Shown here piece after piece: positions 28,106 through 35,802 of a stretch of DNA of 64,000 bases. Source of the DNA: Chitinophagaceae bacterium (GTDB lineage: Bacteria; Bacteroidota; Bacteroidia; Chitinophagales; Chitinophagaceae); contig CANGIY010000006.1 in assembly GCA_947454235.1 (NCBI GenBank), positions 1 to 64,000 on the forward strand, in the 5' to 3' direction. The translations under genes and the position numbers were made by a program. Under the pieces are notes generated by a model. That model did no database searches. It saw nothing but the letters and a program-made list of their open reading frames with translations, and was not told the DNA's origin. Every line of letters starts with the position of its first letter. Position 1 is the stretch's first letter.

Positions 28106-28481
28106 GTAGTGTGATTTTTAAATCAAGTGACTGATTGATAAGCGGACGCAGTATGCGGTAAATAACAATAGCGATATTTTCGACGGTAGGATTTAAGTCT
28201 TTGAACTCAGGGACATCGAGGTTCAGGTTCGAATGATCGAACCGATTCAAGATTTTCTCATGAATCAAATCGCTTAAAATCTTGGTATCAATAACATAAC
28301 CTGTTACCGTGTCAACTACACCTGCAACGCGCACAACCAGTTCATAGTTGTGCCCATGATAGTTGGGACGGTTACATTTACCAAACAATCGCTTGTTTTC
28401 TTCTTCGCTCAAAGCGGGATTATTCAGCCTGTGCGCTGCGTTAAAATACTCCCGTCGGTATACTGCTACTTTCTCAGTCAT
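28068..28481 (-). CDS. 6-pyruvoyl-tetrahydropterin synthase / QueD family enzyme
   Basis: The 137-residue protein has the family zinc ligands His17, His42 and His44 and a catalytic Cys36. The spacing CNRPNYHGHNYEL, with Cys six residues before the first His of HGH, follows the pattern of eukaryotic PTPS rather than the shorter C-x3-HGH of typical QueD. It acts on dihydroneopterin triphosphate, made by the overlapping folE product. It could serve tetrahydrobiopterin or preQ0 synthesis; queE lies about 5 kb away on the same strand, so the assignment stays open. Confidence 0.88.
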   Translation of the reverse strand: MTEKVAVYRREYFNAAHRLNNPALSEEENKRLFGKCNRPNYHGHNYELVVRVAGVVDTVTGYVIDTKILSDLIHEKILNRFDHSNLNLDVPEFKDLNPTVENIAIVIYRILRPLINQSLDLKITLHETDKNFAEFPA

Positions 28482-28494
28482 AAAAAATCTATGG

Positions 28495-28527
28495 CAAAGG
28501 TATCACTAAGCTTGTTTAAAATTCAAA
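28495..28527 (-). promoter_or_regulatory. Promoter for the PTPS-folE operon
   Basis: On the minus strand a TTTG (28524-28527) is followed after 21 bases by TACCTTTG (28495-28502), a full -33/-7 pair of the Bacteroidota type. Transcription would start only about ten bases before the ATG at 28481, giving a very short leader. Confidence 0.5.
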
Positions 28528-28578
28528 GACAAAAGTTAAACAAAACAGCCAATTGCCTTTTCGATACACCAAATGTCC

Positions 28579-28603
28579 TAAAAGCCGCTCTGATTGCGGC
28601 TTT
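28579..28603 (-). terminator. Weak hairpin after ribH, possible terminator
   Basis: Arms AAAGCCGC (28581-28588) and GCGGCTTT (28596-28603) pair perfectly, 40 bases beyond the ribH stop. The T-run on the minus strand is short, so termination may be partial. Confidence 0.4.
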
Positions 28604-28642
28604 AAAGGGGTATAACTAATTTAAATACGCTTATTTGAGCGA

Positions 28643-29134
28643 TTACTTGTACCTGCGGCTCAATGCAATCATTTTAAGTGCTGCAATTGCTGCCTCCTCA
28701 CCCTTATGGCCATGACTACCACCCAGACGCTCCCATGCCTGCACCTCATTATCGAGCGTTAATACACCAAAAATTACAGGGACACCGAGCGTTATATTGA
28801 GTTGTGTTATGCCTTCGGTTACTGCCTTACATACATAGTCAAAATGCGGAGTACCACCCCTGATAACTGCACCAAAAGTTACAATTGCCTCGGGCGAATT
28901 GGCTTTATCGCCGGCAACAATTCTACAACCAAAAGGTATTTCAAATGCACCGGGTACTTTGACATCGTGTGTTACTTCAACAGCAAATTCTGATGCGATG
29001 CGCATGAAACCCGCCAATTGTTCTGCAACAATTTTTTCATTCCATTCGGTTGATACCACAGCAACCTTTAAACCTTGAAGGGCTTTTAATGCAGAAGTGT
29101 CGAGCAGTGAATTACTGTCTTGCGATAATGCCAT
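28643..29134 (-). CDS. ribH: 6,7-dimethyl-8-ribityllumazine synthase
   Basis: The 163-residue protein carries the lumazine synthase signatures VPGAFEIPFG (60-69), GAVIRGGTPHFDYVC (88-102, catalytic His97) and the C-terminal AWERLGGSHGHKGEEAA. It makes the penultimate intermediate of riboflavin synthesis from 5-amino-6-ribitylaminouracil and dihydroxybutanone phosphate and assembles into pentamers or capsids. Other rib genes are not adjacent. It lies 30 bases behind the receiver gene and may share its transcript. Confidence 0.97.
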   Translation of the reverse strand: MALSQDSNSLLDTSALKALQGLKVAVVSTEWNEKIVAEQLAGFMRIASEFAVEVTHDVKVPGAFEIPFGCRIVAGDKANSPEAIVTFGAVIRGGTPHFDYVCKAVTEGITQLNITLGVPVIFGVLTLDNEVQAWERLGGSHGHKGEEAAIAALKMIALSRRYK

Positions 29135-29164
29135 AAATGCAACAATTTACCTTTTTGAAAAAGA

Positions 29165-29575
29165 TTACTTTTTCTTTTGTGCGAAAGTAATCAATGCTAC
29201 TGTTTCTTTGGTGAGTGGCTTGATGTGATAGTAAACAACGTTTTTGTTGGTTTGTGCGCGTTCCATATCCCTTTTATCGACCGAAGAAGAAAGCATGTGT
29301 ATTTTAATTCTGCTCTTTATATTGTCGCTTAATTGGTCAAACAAATCGAGAAACTCCCAACCGTTCATTACCGGCATGTTGATGTCCAAAAAAAGAATTG
29401 CATCATGGTCGGTATTGCTATCGCCATATTCGTTGGCGACAAAATCAAATCCTTGTTGCGGATCGGTGAAAGTAGTTACATTGGCCTCTGTGAACATTTT
29501 CATGATACACGACTTACAAATTTTATTATTGAGTGCATCATCGTCAATCACTATAAATCGTGTATTCGCATCCAT
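29165..29575 (-). CDS. Single-domain response regulator
   Basis: The 136-residue protein consists of one receiver domain. The acidic pocket is DDD at 11-13, the phospho-acceptor is Asp64 in LFLDINMPVMNG, the Ser region is HMLSSSVD, and Lys in YHIKPLT is the conserved switch residue. It is of the type that follows hybrid or PAS kinases in Bacteroidota. It lies directly behind the multi-PAS kinase gene (51-base gap) and is its likely target. With no output domain, it must act by protein contact or phosphotransfer. Confidence 0.9.
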   Translation of the reverse strand: MDANTRFIVIDDDALNNKICKSCIMKMFTEANVTTFTDPQQGFDFVANEYGDSNTDHDAILFLDINMPVMNGWEFLDLFDQLSDNIKSRIKIHMLSSSVDKRDMERAQTNKNVVYYHIKPLTKETVALITFAQKKK

Positions 29576-29605
29576 GGCTTTCTGTTTTTAATTACTTGCA
29601 AAATA

Positions 29606-29613
29606 CAAATTTA
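29606..29613 (-). promoter_or_regulatory. Candidate -7 element for the receiver gene
   Basis: The minus strand reads TAAATTTG, an exact TAnnTTTG match, 30 bases upstream of the ATG at 29575 in the gap behind the PAS kinase. No clear -33 is seen. Confidence 0.35.
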
Positions 29614-29626
29614 ATTCTGGTATTGG

Positions 29627-32278
29627 TTATCTGGGGGTTGCAAATTCGATTTTAAATTCTGTGCCTTCATTCACCTTGCTACTGACAGATATTCTGCCGT
29701 CCAATGTCTCAACCTGAGTCTTCACCATGTACAGCCCCATCCCCTTTCCTTCGGCTGCGTTCATGTGAAAACGTTTGTACAATCTGAACAACAATTCGCC
29801 ATTTCTTTCAAGGTCTATCCCCAAGCCGTGATCTCTAAAAGTAAGTTCGATGTGGTGCGGAAGCTTTCGACTTTTTATTTCTATGTGTGGAACAGTATTC
29901 GGCTTTTTGTACTTAATGGCATTTGAAATCATGTTGTAGAAGATACTGTGCATGTAGCTTTTCAACGTTATCATTTCATCAACCTGGCTAAAATCGACAC
30001 TGATTTGGAATTCCCCGGTTGATTTTACACCAGAAAGACTTTCTGTAATATCATGCACTATGTCAGAAAAATGCACCATTTCCTTAGTCGTATTCACCTC
30101 GTGGCGCATCTGTAAAATGCGGTTGAGGTCGGTAATCACCATATCCAGCTTACGTGTTGAAGTATGTAATCCCTCGGCAAAAATCACTTTTTCTTCTTCT
30201 GATAAATTTTGTTCAGTGAGTGCTTCAGCAATACCCAAAAGGTTGGCTACCGGCGCACGCAGGTTGTGTGAAATGATGTAGGCAAATTGTTCAAGATCTT
30301 TATTCCTCTTTATCAATTCGGCGGTAATCTTCTTTTCCTGAATATCAGCCATCTTGGTATCAGTGATATCCCTTACAGAAAGGATAATACCCAATATTTT
30401 CTCCCCTTCTCCATAAACGGGGTGTATATGTACAAGATACCATTTTTCAATACCATCGTCGTTGAAATCTACTTCATAGTGCCTATTTTCACCTTTCAGC
30501 GCTTCTTTTAAGGTTTTACGGAAAACCAATTGCCGCAGTTCCTGAAAATAATTGAGAATGAACGCACCTTCTTCCATAGGGCGCTTCATGTACATTTTTG
30601 AGAACTTATTGGCGTGCGCATTGAATGATACAACATTCAACAGATTATCAAGCAATACATAAGCAGTATCGGTATTATCAAAAAGGCTGCGCATATTGGC
30701 CTCTGATTTTTCCAATTTTTGGGCGGCCTGTTTGCGTTCAGTAATGTCTTGGGCTGTACCTGAAATGCGTACAGGTCTGCCGGTGTCTTCGTCGAAGGTA
30801 ACCTCACCAATTTCTCTTACAATACGTTCCGAACCATCTGGCCAAAAAATGCGGAACTCAATGGTAAATACATTATCGGCTAGAGTGGTTTTCCTAATTG
30901 CATCATCAATAATAACATGGTCATCAGGGTGAATCAAACTCCGGAAAAAAGCCCCCGTCAGTTTCACTGAATTAGGCAGAAAGCCAAATATTCTGTACGT
31001 CTCGTCAGTCCATTTAACAACGTGCATAGATGGGTTGGTATCGTTGAGCTCAATTTCCCAACTGCCAATGTGCCCAATTCTCTGCGATGCAATGAGCCGC
31101 GCTTCGCTCTCTTTTAATCGAGTAATGGTTGCAAGTTTGCTTGAAATATCGTTTGAGATAATAAACCTGCACTTTCTGCCTTCAAAAATAATTTCAGAGG
31201 AAATCAACTCAACGTGTATCACAGAGCCGCCCTTGCGCACCGTTTTCCAGATACCGTTGTTCTTTAACCCCGACGACTGAAAAATATCACTGTCAATGAA
31301 CCGCATGAGTTCACTTTTGTGCAATACATCATAAATTGTCTGCGATAAAAACTCATCGCGTGTATAACCGTACTGGTCTATTACAGCCTTATTAACATCC
31401 ATGAAACGCCCTGACTCAAGATCGATAACCGACAAGGCGCTGGGATTACTTTCAAATAAATTCAGGTATTTCTCTTCACTTTCAACAAGCTTAATTTCAG
31501 CTTGTGTATGTTCAGATATGTCGCGCAGGAAACCATGTACTTCTACTATTTCTAAGTTGGAGTCTCTCACTATGAATACCTCACAGTGAATATATTTTAC
31601 CTCGCCCTTCGAGCCTACGATTCTAAAAGTAAATTTTTGCCTCGTTCTTGCCCTAATGGCGTCAGACAATGTGTTTTTTACAAAATCCTTGTCTTCTTCA
31701 TGCACCCGCTCGTAAAAGTGATCCCACGTTGGAATTATTTCACCCGGTTGAAACCCCAGGATACGGTATTTTTCATCGCTCCAGTACAGTTTGCCATTTG
31801 CACGGTCGTCGCGCCATGTACCGAAATGGGCAAGCCTTTCAGCGTTTTTCATGAGGGTTTTCCTAGCTACCAGCTCATCAAAAAAACGTTCCTGTTCTTG
31901 CTTCAGGTTCGTTTGCTCCATGACATTATTCATGGCAATTGGCAAGCGCTCCAAATTGTTGATGGACAAACAATCTGCTACACCCAGCTTCATATATTCC
32001 ACAATGGTTTGAGGAGTAGCTTCGCCATACAATACAAATACCGGTGTTTTTAGCTTCCTATCTCTTAGTACTTCGATTGTTTTTTGGGCAGAAACTTCTT
32101 TGTGCAATGCGCCTATTATTACAAGGCCATACCATTTTGATGATAGCTCAGTGATGAGTCCACGTTCTGTAGCGATAACATTGGTTGCAACAGCGTGTCC
32201 CGATAAACTTAGTAAAGATTCGATTAAACCACGTGTGGCTTCATCGACCTGAAAGAGAAGGACCTGAAAGTGCTCCAT
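29627..32278 (-). CDS. Multi-PAS sensor histidine kinase with N-terminal pseudo-receiver
   Basis: The 883-residue cytoplasmic kinase has no membrane segment. Residues 1-125 fold-match a receiver (FQVLLFQVDE, TPVFVLYGEATPQ), but the phospho-acceptor position reads LVIIGALHKE without an Asp. Four to five PAS/PAC units follow (about 140-640; for example FGTWRDDRANGKLYWSDEKY and IGSWEIEL, each ahead of a PAC-like segment). The kinase core has ISHNLRAPV with His671, the N-box YNMISNAIKYKKP, G1 FRDHGLGIDL and G2 GKGMGLYMVKTQ. It probably senses small ligands, redox state or light and signals to the receiver encoded next. Confidence 0.9.
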   Translation of the reverse strand: MEHFQVLLFQVDEATRGLIESLLSLSGHAVATNVIATERGLITELSSKWYGLVIIGALHKEVSAQKTIEVLRDRKLKTPVFVLYGEATPQTIVEYMKLGVADCLSINNLERLPIAMNNVMEQTNLKQEQERFFDELVARKTLMKNAERLAHFGTWRDDRANGKLYWSDEKYRILGFQPGEIIPTWDHFYERVHEEDKDFVKNTLSDAIRARTRQKFTFRIVGSKGEVKYIHCEVFIVRDSNLEIVEVHGFLRDISEHTQAEIKLVESEEKYLNLFESNPSALSVIDLESGRFMDVNKAVIDQYGYTRDEFLSQTIYDVLHKSELMRFIDSDIFQSSGLKNNGIWKTVRKGGSVIHVELISSEIIFEGRKCRFIISNDISSKLATITRLKESEARLIASQRIGHIGSWEIELNDTNPSMHVVKWTDETYRIFGFLPNSVKLTGAFFRSLIHPDDHVIIDDAIRKTTLADNVFTIEFRIFWPDGSERIVREIGEVTFDEDTGRPVRISGTAQDITERKQAAQKLEKSEANMRSLFDNTDTAYVLLDNLLNVVSFNAHANKFSKMYMKRPMEEGAFILNYFQELRQLVFRKTLKEALKGENRHYEVDFNDDGIEKWYLVHIHPVYGEGEKILGIILSVRDITDTKMADIQEKKITAELIKRNKDLEQFAYIISHNLRAPVANLLGIAEALTEQNLSEEEKVIFAEGLHTSTRKLDMVITDLNRILQMRHEVNTTKEMVHFSDIVHDITESLSGVKSTGEFQISVDFSQVDEMITLKSYMHSIFYNMISNAIKYKKPNTVPHIEIKSRKLPHHIELTFRDHGLGIDLERNGELLFRLYKRFHMNAAEGKGMGLYMVKTQVETLDGRISVSSKVNEGTEFKIEFATPR

Positions 32279-32303
32279 AAACGGAGCTAAATTTATAAAA
32301 AAA

Positions 32304-33161
32304 TTACTTCCCTTCTGTATTTTTTGAGGTTTGTTCGATAGGTGTTTGTTCCGCCTTTACCGGGTGATTTTTAATAACCCCCATGTTAATGAGCACAATG
32401 ACACCTATGCCTGCAATTATGCGGTAGATACCGAACACCCTAAAACTGTGTTTTTGAACGTAAGAAATAAAGCTTTTAACCGCAATGTAAGCCACCACAA
32501 ATGCAATTACATTCCCGGCAATAAGCATTGGGAGCTGGCCACCTTCAAAATGAAAACCTTCTTTTCTGAAGTCAAGTAATTTTTTCGCGGTAGCTGCAGC
32601 CATAGTAGGCACTGCCAAAAAGAATGAAAATTCGGCAGCAAGGCGACGTGTCAATTTTTGTTGCAGGGCGCCAACAATGGTAGCAGCACTTCTTGAAACA
32701 CCCGGAATCATGGCAATTACCTGAAAGCAACCGATGATGAATGCTTTCGGATAGCCGACTTGTGCGTCATCGTCAATTTTACCCGCCTTGAAGATATTAT
32801 CAATAAACAACAACACCACACCACCAACAATAAAACTTACCCCTACCGTCAAACTGCTTTCCAGTAACGCATCAATTTTCTTTGAAAACAGCGCACCCAT
32901 TGCTAACGCCGGGATAACTGCAGCAACAAGTTTCAGGTAAAAATCCATTCGCTTGAAGTCAAAGAACTTCTTTTTGTAAATAACGACTACCGAAAGAATT
33001 GCCCCAAACTGAATACACACCTCGAAAAGTTTAGTAAAAGCAGCCTCATTGATACCCATAATAGAACTAGCAACAATCATGTGCCCGGTTGAAGAAATAG
33101 GCAAAAACTCAGATAATCCTTCAACAATTGCAAGGATAATAGCATGTAACCAGGTCATCAT
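32304..33161 (-). CDS. uppP: Undecaprenyl-diphosphatase (UppP/BacA)
   Basis: The 285-residue integral membrane enzyme recycles undecaprenyl pyrophosphate to the monophosphate lipid carrier used for peptidoglycan and surface glycans. Both family motifs are present: EGLSEFLPISSTGH (14-27) and PGVSRSAATI. About eight transmembrane helices are predicted, and a charged tail (KAEQTPIEQTSKNTEGK) ends the protein. It starts two bases from the end of queE, so the two genes are co-transcribed. Confidence 0.96.
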   Translation of the reverse strand: MMTWLHAIILAIVEGLSEFLPISSTGHMIVASSIMGINEAAFTKLFEVCIQFGAILSVVVIYKKKFFDFKRMDFYLKLVAAVIPALAMGALFSKKIDALLESSLTVGVSFIVGGVVLLFIDNIFKAGKIDDDAQVGYPKAFIIGCFQVIAMIPGVSRSAATIVGALQQKLTRRLAAEFSFFLAVPTMAAATAKKLLDFRKEGFHFEGGQLPMLIAGNVIAFVVAYIAVKSFISYVQKHSFRVFGIYRIIAGIGVIVLINMGVIKNHPVKAEQTPIEQTSKNTEGK

Positions 33162-33163
33162 TA

Positions 33164-33784
33164 TTATGGGATGTTTATATACTTATGTGTTTGCAAAGAT
33201 AATTGCCACTTCTGATGTTTTTGAATGTATTCAATCAGTAGCGGAGTTATCTTTTCTTTATTGCTCCATTCAGGCTGCAGGTACAAACGGCAATCTGCGT
33301 TCACTTTTTCAGCATACCCTTCAGCCCATGCCAGGTCAGACGGATGGAAAACAACTATTTTTAATTCACTGGCTAAGGGCAAATTCTCTTCCAGTGTGGG
33401 TTTGAACTTTTTAGGCGATAACGTAATCCAATCCGGATTGCCGGTCATTGTATTGGTGCCCGATGTTTCAATATGTACTCTATACCCCGCCGCCTTCATT
33501 GCTCCGAATAACGGATTAAGGTTGTGCATGGTTGGTTCGCCACCCGTAACTACAACAATTTCGGGATTACAGCCTTTGAGTATTTCAAGTAATTGAGCCA
33601 CCGACATTTGAGGGTGGGCACTCGCATCCCAGCTTTCCTTTACATCGCACCAAACACAACCAACATCGCAACCACCTAAACGGATAAAGTAAGCAGCCCT
33701 TCCTGTGTAAAAGCCTTCACCCTGAAGCGTATAAAAATGCTCCATTACCGGGTATGTGATTGATAAGTTACCTTCTGATTGCAC
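33164..33784 (-). CDS. queE: 7-carboxy-7-deazaguanine synthase (radical SAM)
   Basis: The 206-residue protein has the radical SAM cluster motif CDVGCVWC (Cys39, Cys43, Cys46) in GGCDVGCVWCDVKESWD and the family segment TLQGEGFYTGRAAYFIRLGG. It converts 6-carboxytetrahydropterin to 7-carboxy-7-deazaguanine on the way to queuosine. Length is normal. queC and queF are not in the window; a PTPS/QueD-family gene and folE are about 5 kb downstream on the same strand. Confidence 0.95.
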   Translation of the reverse strand: MQSEGNLSITYPVMEHFYTLQGEGFYTGRAAYFIRLGGCDVGCVWCDVKESWDASAHPQMSVAQLLEILKGCNPEIVVVTGGEPTMHNLNPLFGAMKAAGYRVHIETSGTNTMTGNPDWITLSPKKFKPTLEENLPLASELKIVVFHPSDLAWAEGYAEKVNADCRLYLQPEWSNKEKITPLLIEYIQKHQKWQLSLQTHKYINIP

Positions 33785-33801
33785 TAAAGTTGTTTAAATG
33801 A

Positions 33802-33809
33802 CAAATTTA
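33802..33809 (-). promoter_or_regulatory. Candidate -7 element for queE-uppP
   Basis: The minus strand reads TAAATTTG, an exact TAnnTTTG match, 17 bases before the queE ATG at 33784. A CAAA (TTTG on the minus strand) lies 16 bases further out, a little close for a standard -33. Confidence 0.4.
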
Positions 33810-33856
33810 CGGGATAATGAACTTCCAAAACAGATGTACAACGATTCGAACACCTA

Positions 33857-35785
33857 TTAATTGCCCGCACTCTTGTATTGTTTGTACAATGCTTCATACT
33901 TCGCTGCTGAATCGGGCTTATTCAACATTTTATAAGCAATAATCATATTATCGTAAAGTCCACTAAAAGTAGGTTGAACATTCACACCGCGGTACAACGC
34001 GGCCAATGCTGAATCGACCTTGCCCATTTTTATGTAACAGAGACCCATATTTGAGTATGCGTTTACATAAGAAGGGTTAATGGCAATTGCATCATAACAC
34101 ATTTTCAGCGCCTTCGGATAATCAGACTTAATGAAGTACACACCTGCCAGATTGTTGATTGCCAATGGATATTTAGGGTTTAAGGCAAGCGCTTTAACAC
34201 CGTGTACTTCGGCAGAGTCTAATTCGGGGCAAGGACCGTTAGCCACTCTAAAATAAGCATCGCCCAGCGACGCATGTGCATCTACATACTCGGGGTAAAC
34301 TGCAATAGATTGGTTCAGGAATTTTATTGCTTCATCTACTTTTGCCCGCAGCGCAGCCCCGGTTTCAGTTTTCGAAGATGTTGTCACGATTTCAGTGCCC
34401 AGATAATATGTGATCCTGCTATCATTGGGCGCTTTTACAACATCGGCTCTGAACAATGTTTCATTGTTTTTCCAATCTGCATTTCGATTGAAAGTGATCA
34501 CTGAAAATGCCAGTGTAACAGGTGCTAAAACTGTCAATGTTTTTCCGTTCCTGATTGCTGAAAGTGGCTCCAGGCTCGACTTCAACAAAAACTGATCAAT
34601 AGCCTGCGCTATTACGATACAGAAACCGGTAGATGCAAAAAATGCAAAGCGTTCGGCCATCGGAGAACCAATCAATAAAACGATGTTAGAGAACAAAGAG
34701 ATTGTTGCCAGGAAGAAAATAATACCAAACGCAATCATGTCTTTTCTGTCTTTCATAAACCTCATAACAGCCAAAACCGCCATTCCAAGATATGCAACAA
34801 GCGATAAAAGCACCTTCCAGTCGCCAAAAGAAGTAAAAGGAATACTGTTATAAGAGTAATCGCACACCAATGGATACGGCACAAACATCATGAGTAGGTA
34901 CTTACCCAAAATCTGAATTTTTGTTGCCAGTTTTACACCCGCACCCACTTTCGGGTCAACAAAAAAGTTATCAATAAATGATACATCGTTGGTTGTATTG
35001 GCATTGTATTTACTCAATACCATATAACGCACCACCAAAAAAATAACAGCAGCAACAACTGTTGTAACAGTGATTGCTACAGCGCGTTTGTTATCGGTAT
35101 TGCGATAGAAGAAGAATATGAAAGGCACTATAGCCAACATTGTAATCACCGTTTCTTTCGAGAAGAAAGAACACAGAAACAGAAGCCCACCCACCAGTAA
35201 GTCTTTCATTTTGTTTCCGTCCATGTACTTTGTGTACCAAATCAGGCTCATGAAGCAGAAGAAATAACAAAGCAATTCATCTCGGCTTTTAATGTTGGCT
35301 ACAACTTCAGTGTGCATGGGGTGTGCTGCAAAAAGTACCGCTGCAATGAAGGCAATGTGCAATTTTTGCTCACCCAGAAGCTTGTACAAAAACCAAAACA
35401 GCGAAACAACGCAGCCCATAAAAACCAAAATATTAACCACATGCGATGCACCCGGATTGTGGTCAGAAAGTTGCCATTCGGTAGCAAACATTGCCAGCGA
35501 CATGGGGCGGTACAAATCGTTAGTAGTAATAAACCAACCACGCCTATATGGCGTTGCAAAAATTTCACCGATAGCCTCGATACCCCTTGATACAATGTTA
35601 TTGTCTTTAATAACTGTAAAATCGTCGAGCGCAAAATCGTGGCTAGCGGTGTTGGAGTAAAGTAAAATTGAAAACACCGCCAATAAGATGACAAGGTAAA
35701 ATGCCAGCCCTCTTTCTTTCTTAGGAGCTGTAACCGTATTTACTGATTGCTTAGTGGCAGGTGATGCCTTTTGGACTTTCGCCAT
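33857..35785 (-). CDS. Polytopic membrane protein with C-terminal TPRs, TMTC/GT-C-like
   Basis: The 642-residue protein has a Lys-rich cytoplasmic start, about ten transmembrane helices (residues about 28-435) and a C-terminal TPR array (about 440-640) with units such as LAINNLAGVYFIKSDYPKALKMCYDAI and VNAYSNMGLCYIKMGKVDSAL. The first external loop has SHDFALDDFTVI, an acidic pair like that of lipid-dependent GT-C glycosyltransferases. The layout resembles TMTC O-mannosyltransferases. Use of a polyprenyl-phosphate sugar donor is inferred. It is followed, after 72 bases toward queE, by other same-strand genes. Confidence 0.75.
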   Translation of the reverse strand: MAKVQKASPATKQSVNTVTAPKKERGLAFYLVILLAVFSILLYSNTASHDFALDDFTVIKDNNIVSRGIEAIGEIFATPYRRGWFITTNDLYRPMSLAMFATEWQLSDHNPGASHVVNILVFMGCVVSLFWFLYKLLGEQKLHIAFIAAVLFAAHPMHTEVVANIKSRDELLCYFFCFMSLIWYTKYMDGNKMKDLLVGGLLFLCSFFSKETVITMLAIVPFIFFFYRNTDNKRAVAITVTTVVAAVIFLVVRYMVLSKYNANTTNDVSFIDNFFVDPKVGAGVKLATKIQILGKYLLMMFVPYPLVCDYSYNSIPFTSFGDWKVLLSLVAYLGMAVLAVMRFMKDRKDMIAFGIIFFLATISLFSNIVLLIGSPMAERFAFFASTGFCIVIAQAIDQFLLKSSLEPLSAIRNGKTLTVLAPVTLAFSVITFNRNADWKNNETLFRADVVKAPNDSRITYYLGTEIVTTSSKTETGAALRAKVDEAIKFLNQSIAVYPEYVDAHASLGDAYFRVANGPCPELDSAEVHGVKALALNPKYPLAINNLAGVYFIKSDYPKALKMCYDAIAINPSYVNAYSNMGLCYIKMGKVDSALAALYRGVNVQPTFSGLYDNMIIAYKMLNKPDSAAKYEALYKQYKSAGN

Positions 35786-35802
35786 TTTAGTAATTGTAGT
35801 TT

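Noticed and set aside
29135-29165. FMN riboswitch before ribH
   Set aside because: Only 30 bases separate ribH from the upstream receiver gene, too few for the element.
31586-32053. 155-residue plus-strand open frame
   Set aside because: It is antisense to the PAS kinase N-terminus, has no recognisable domain, and the kinase frame is clearly coding.
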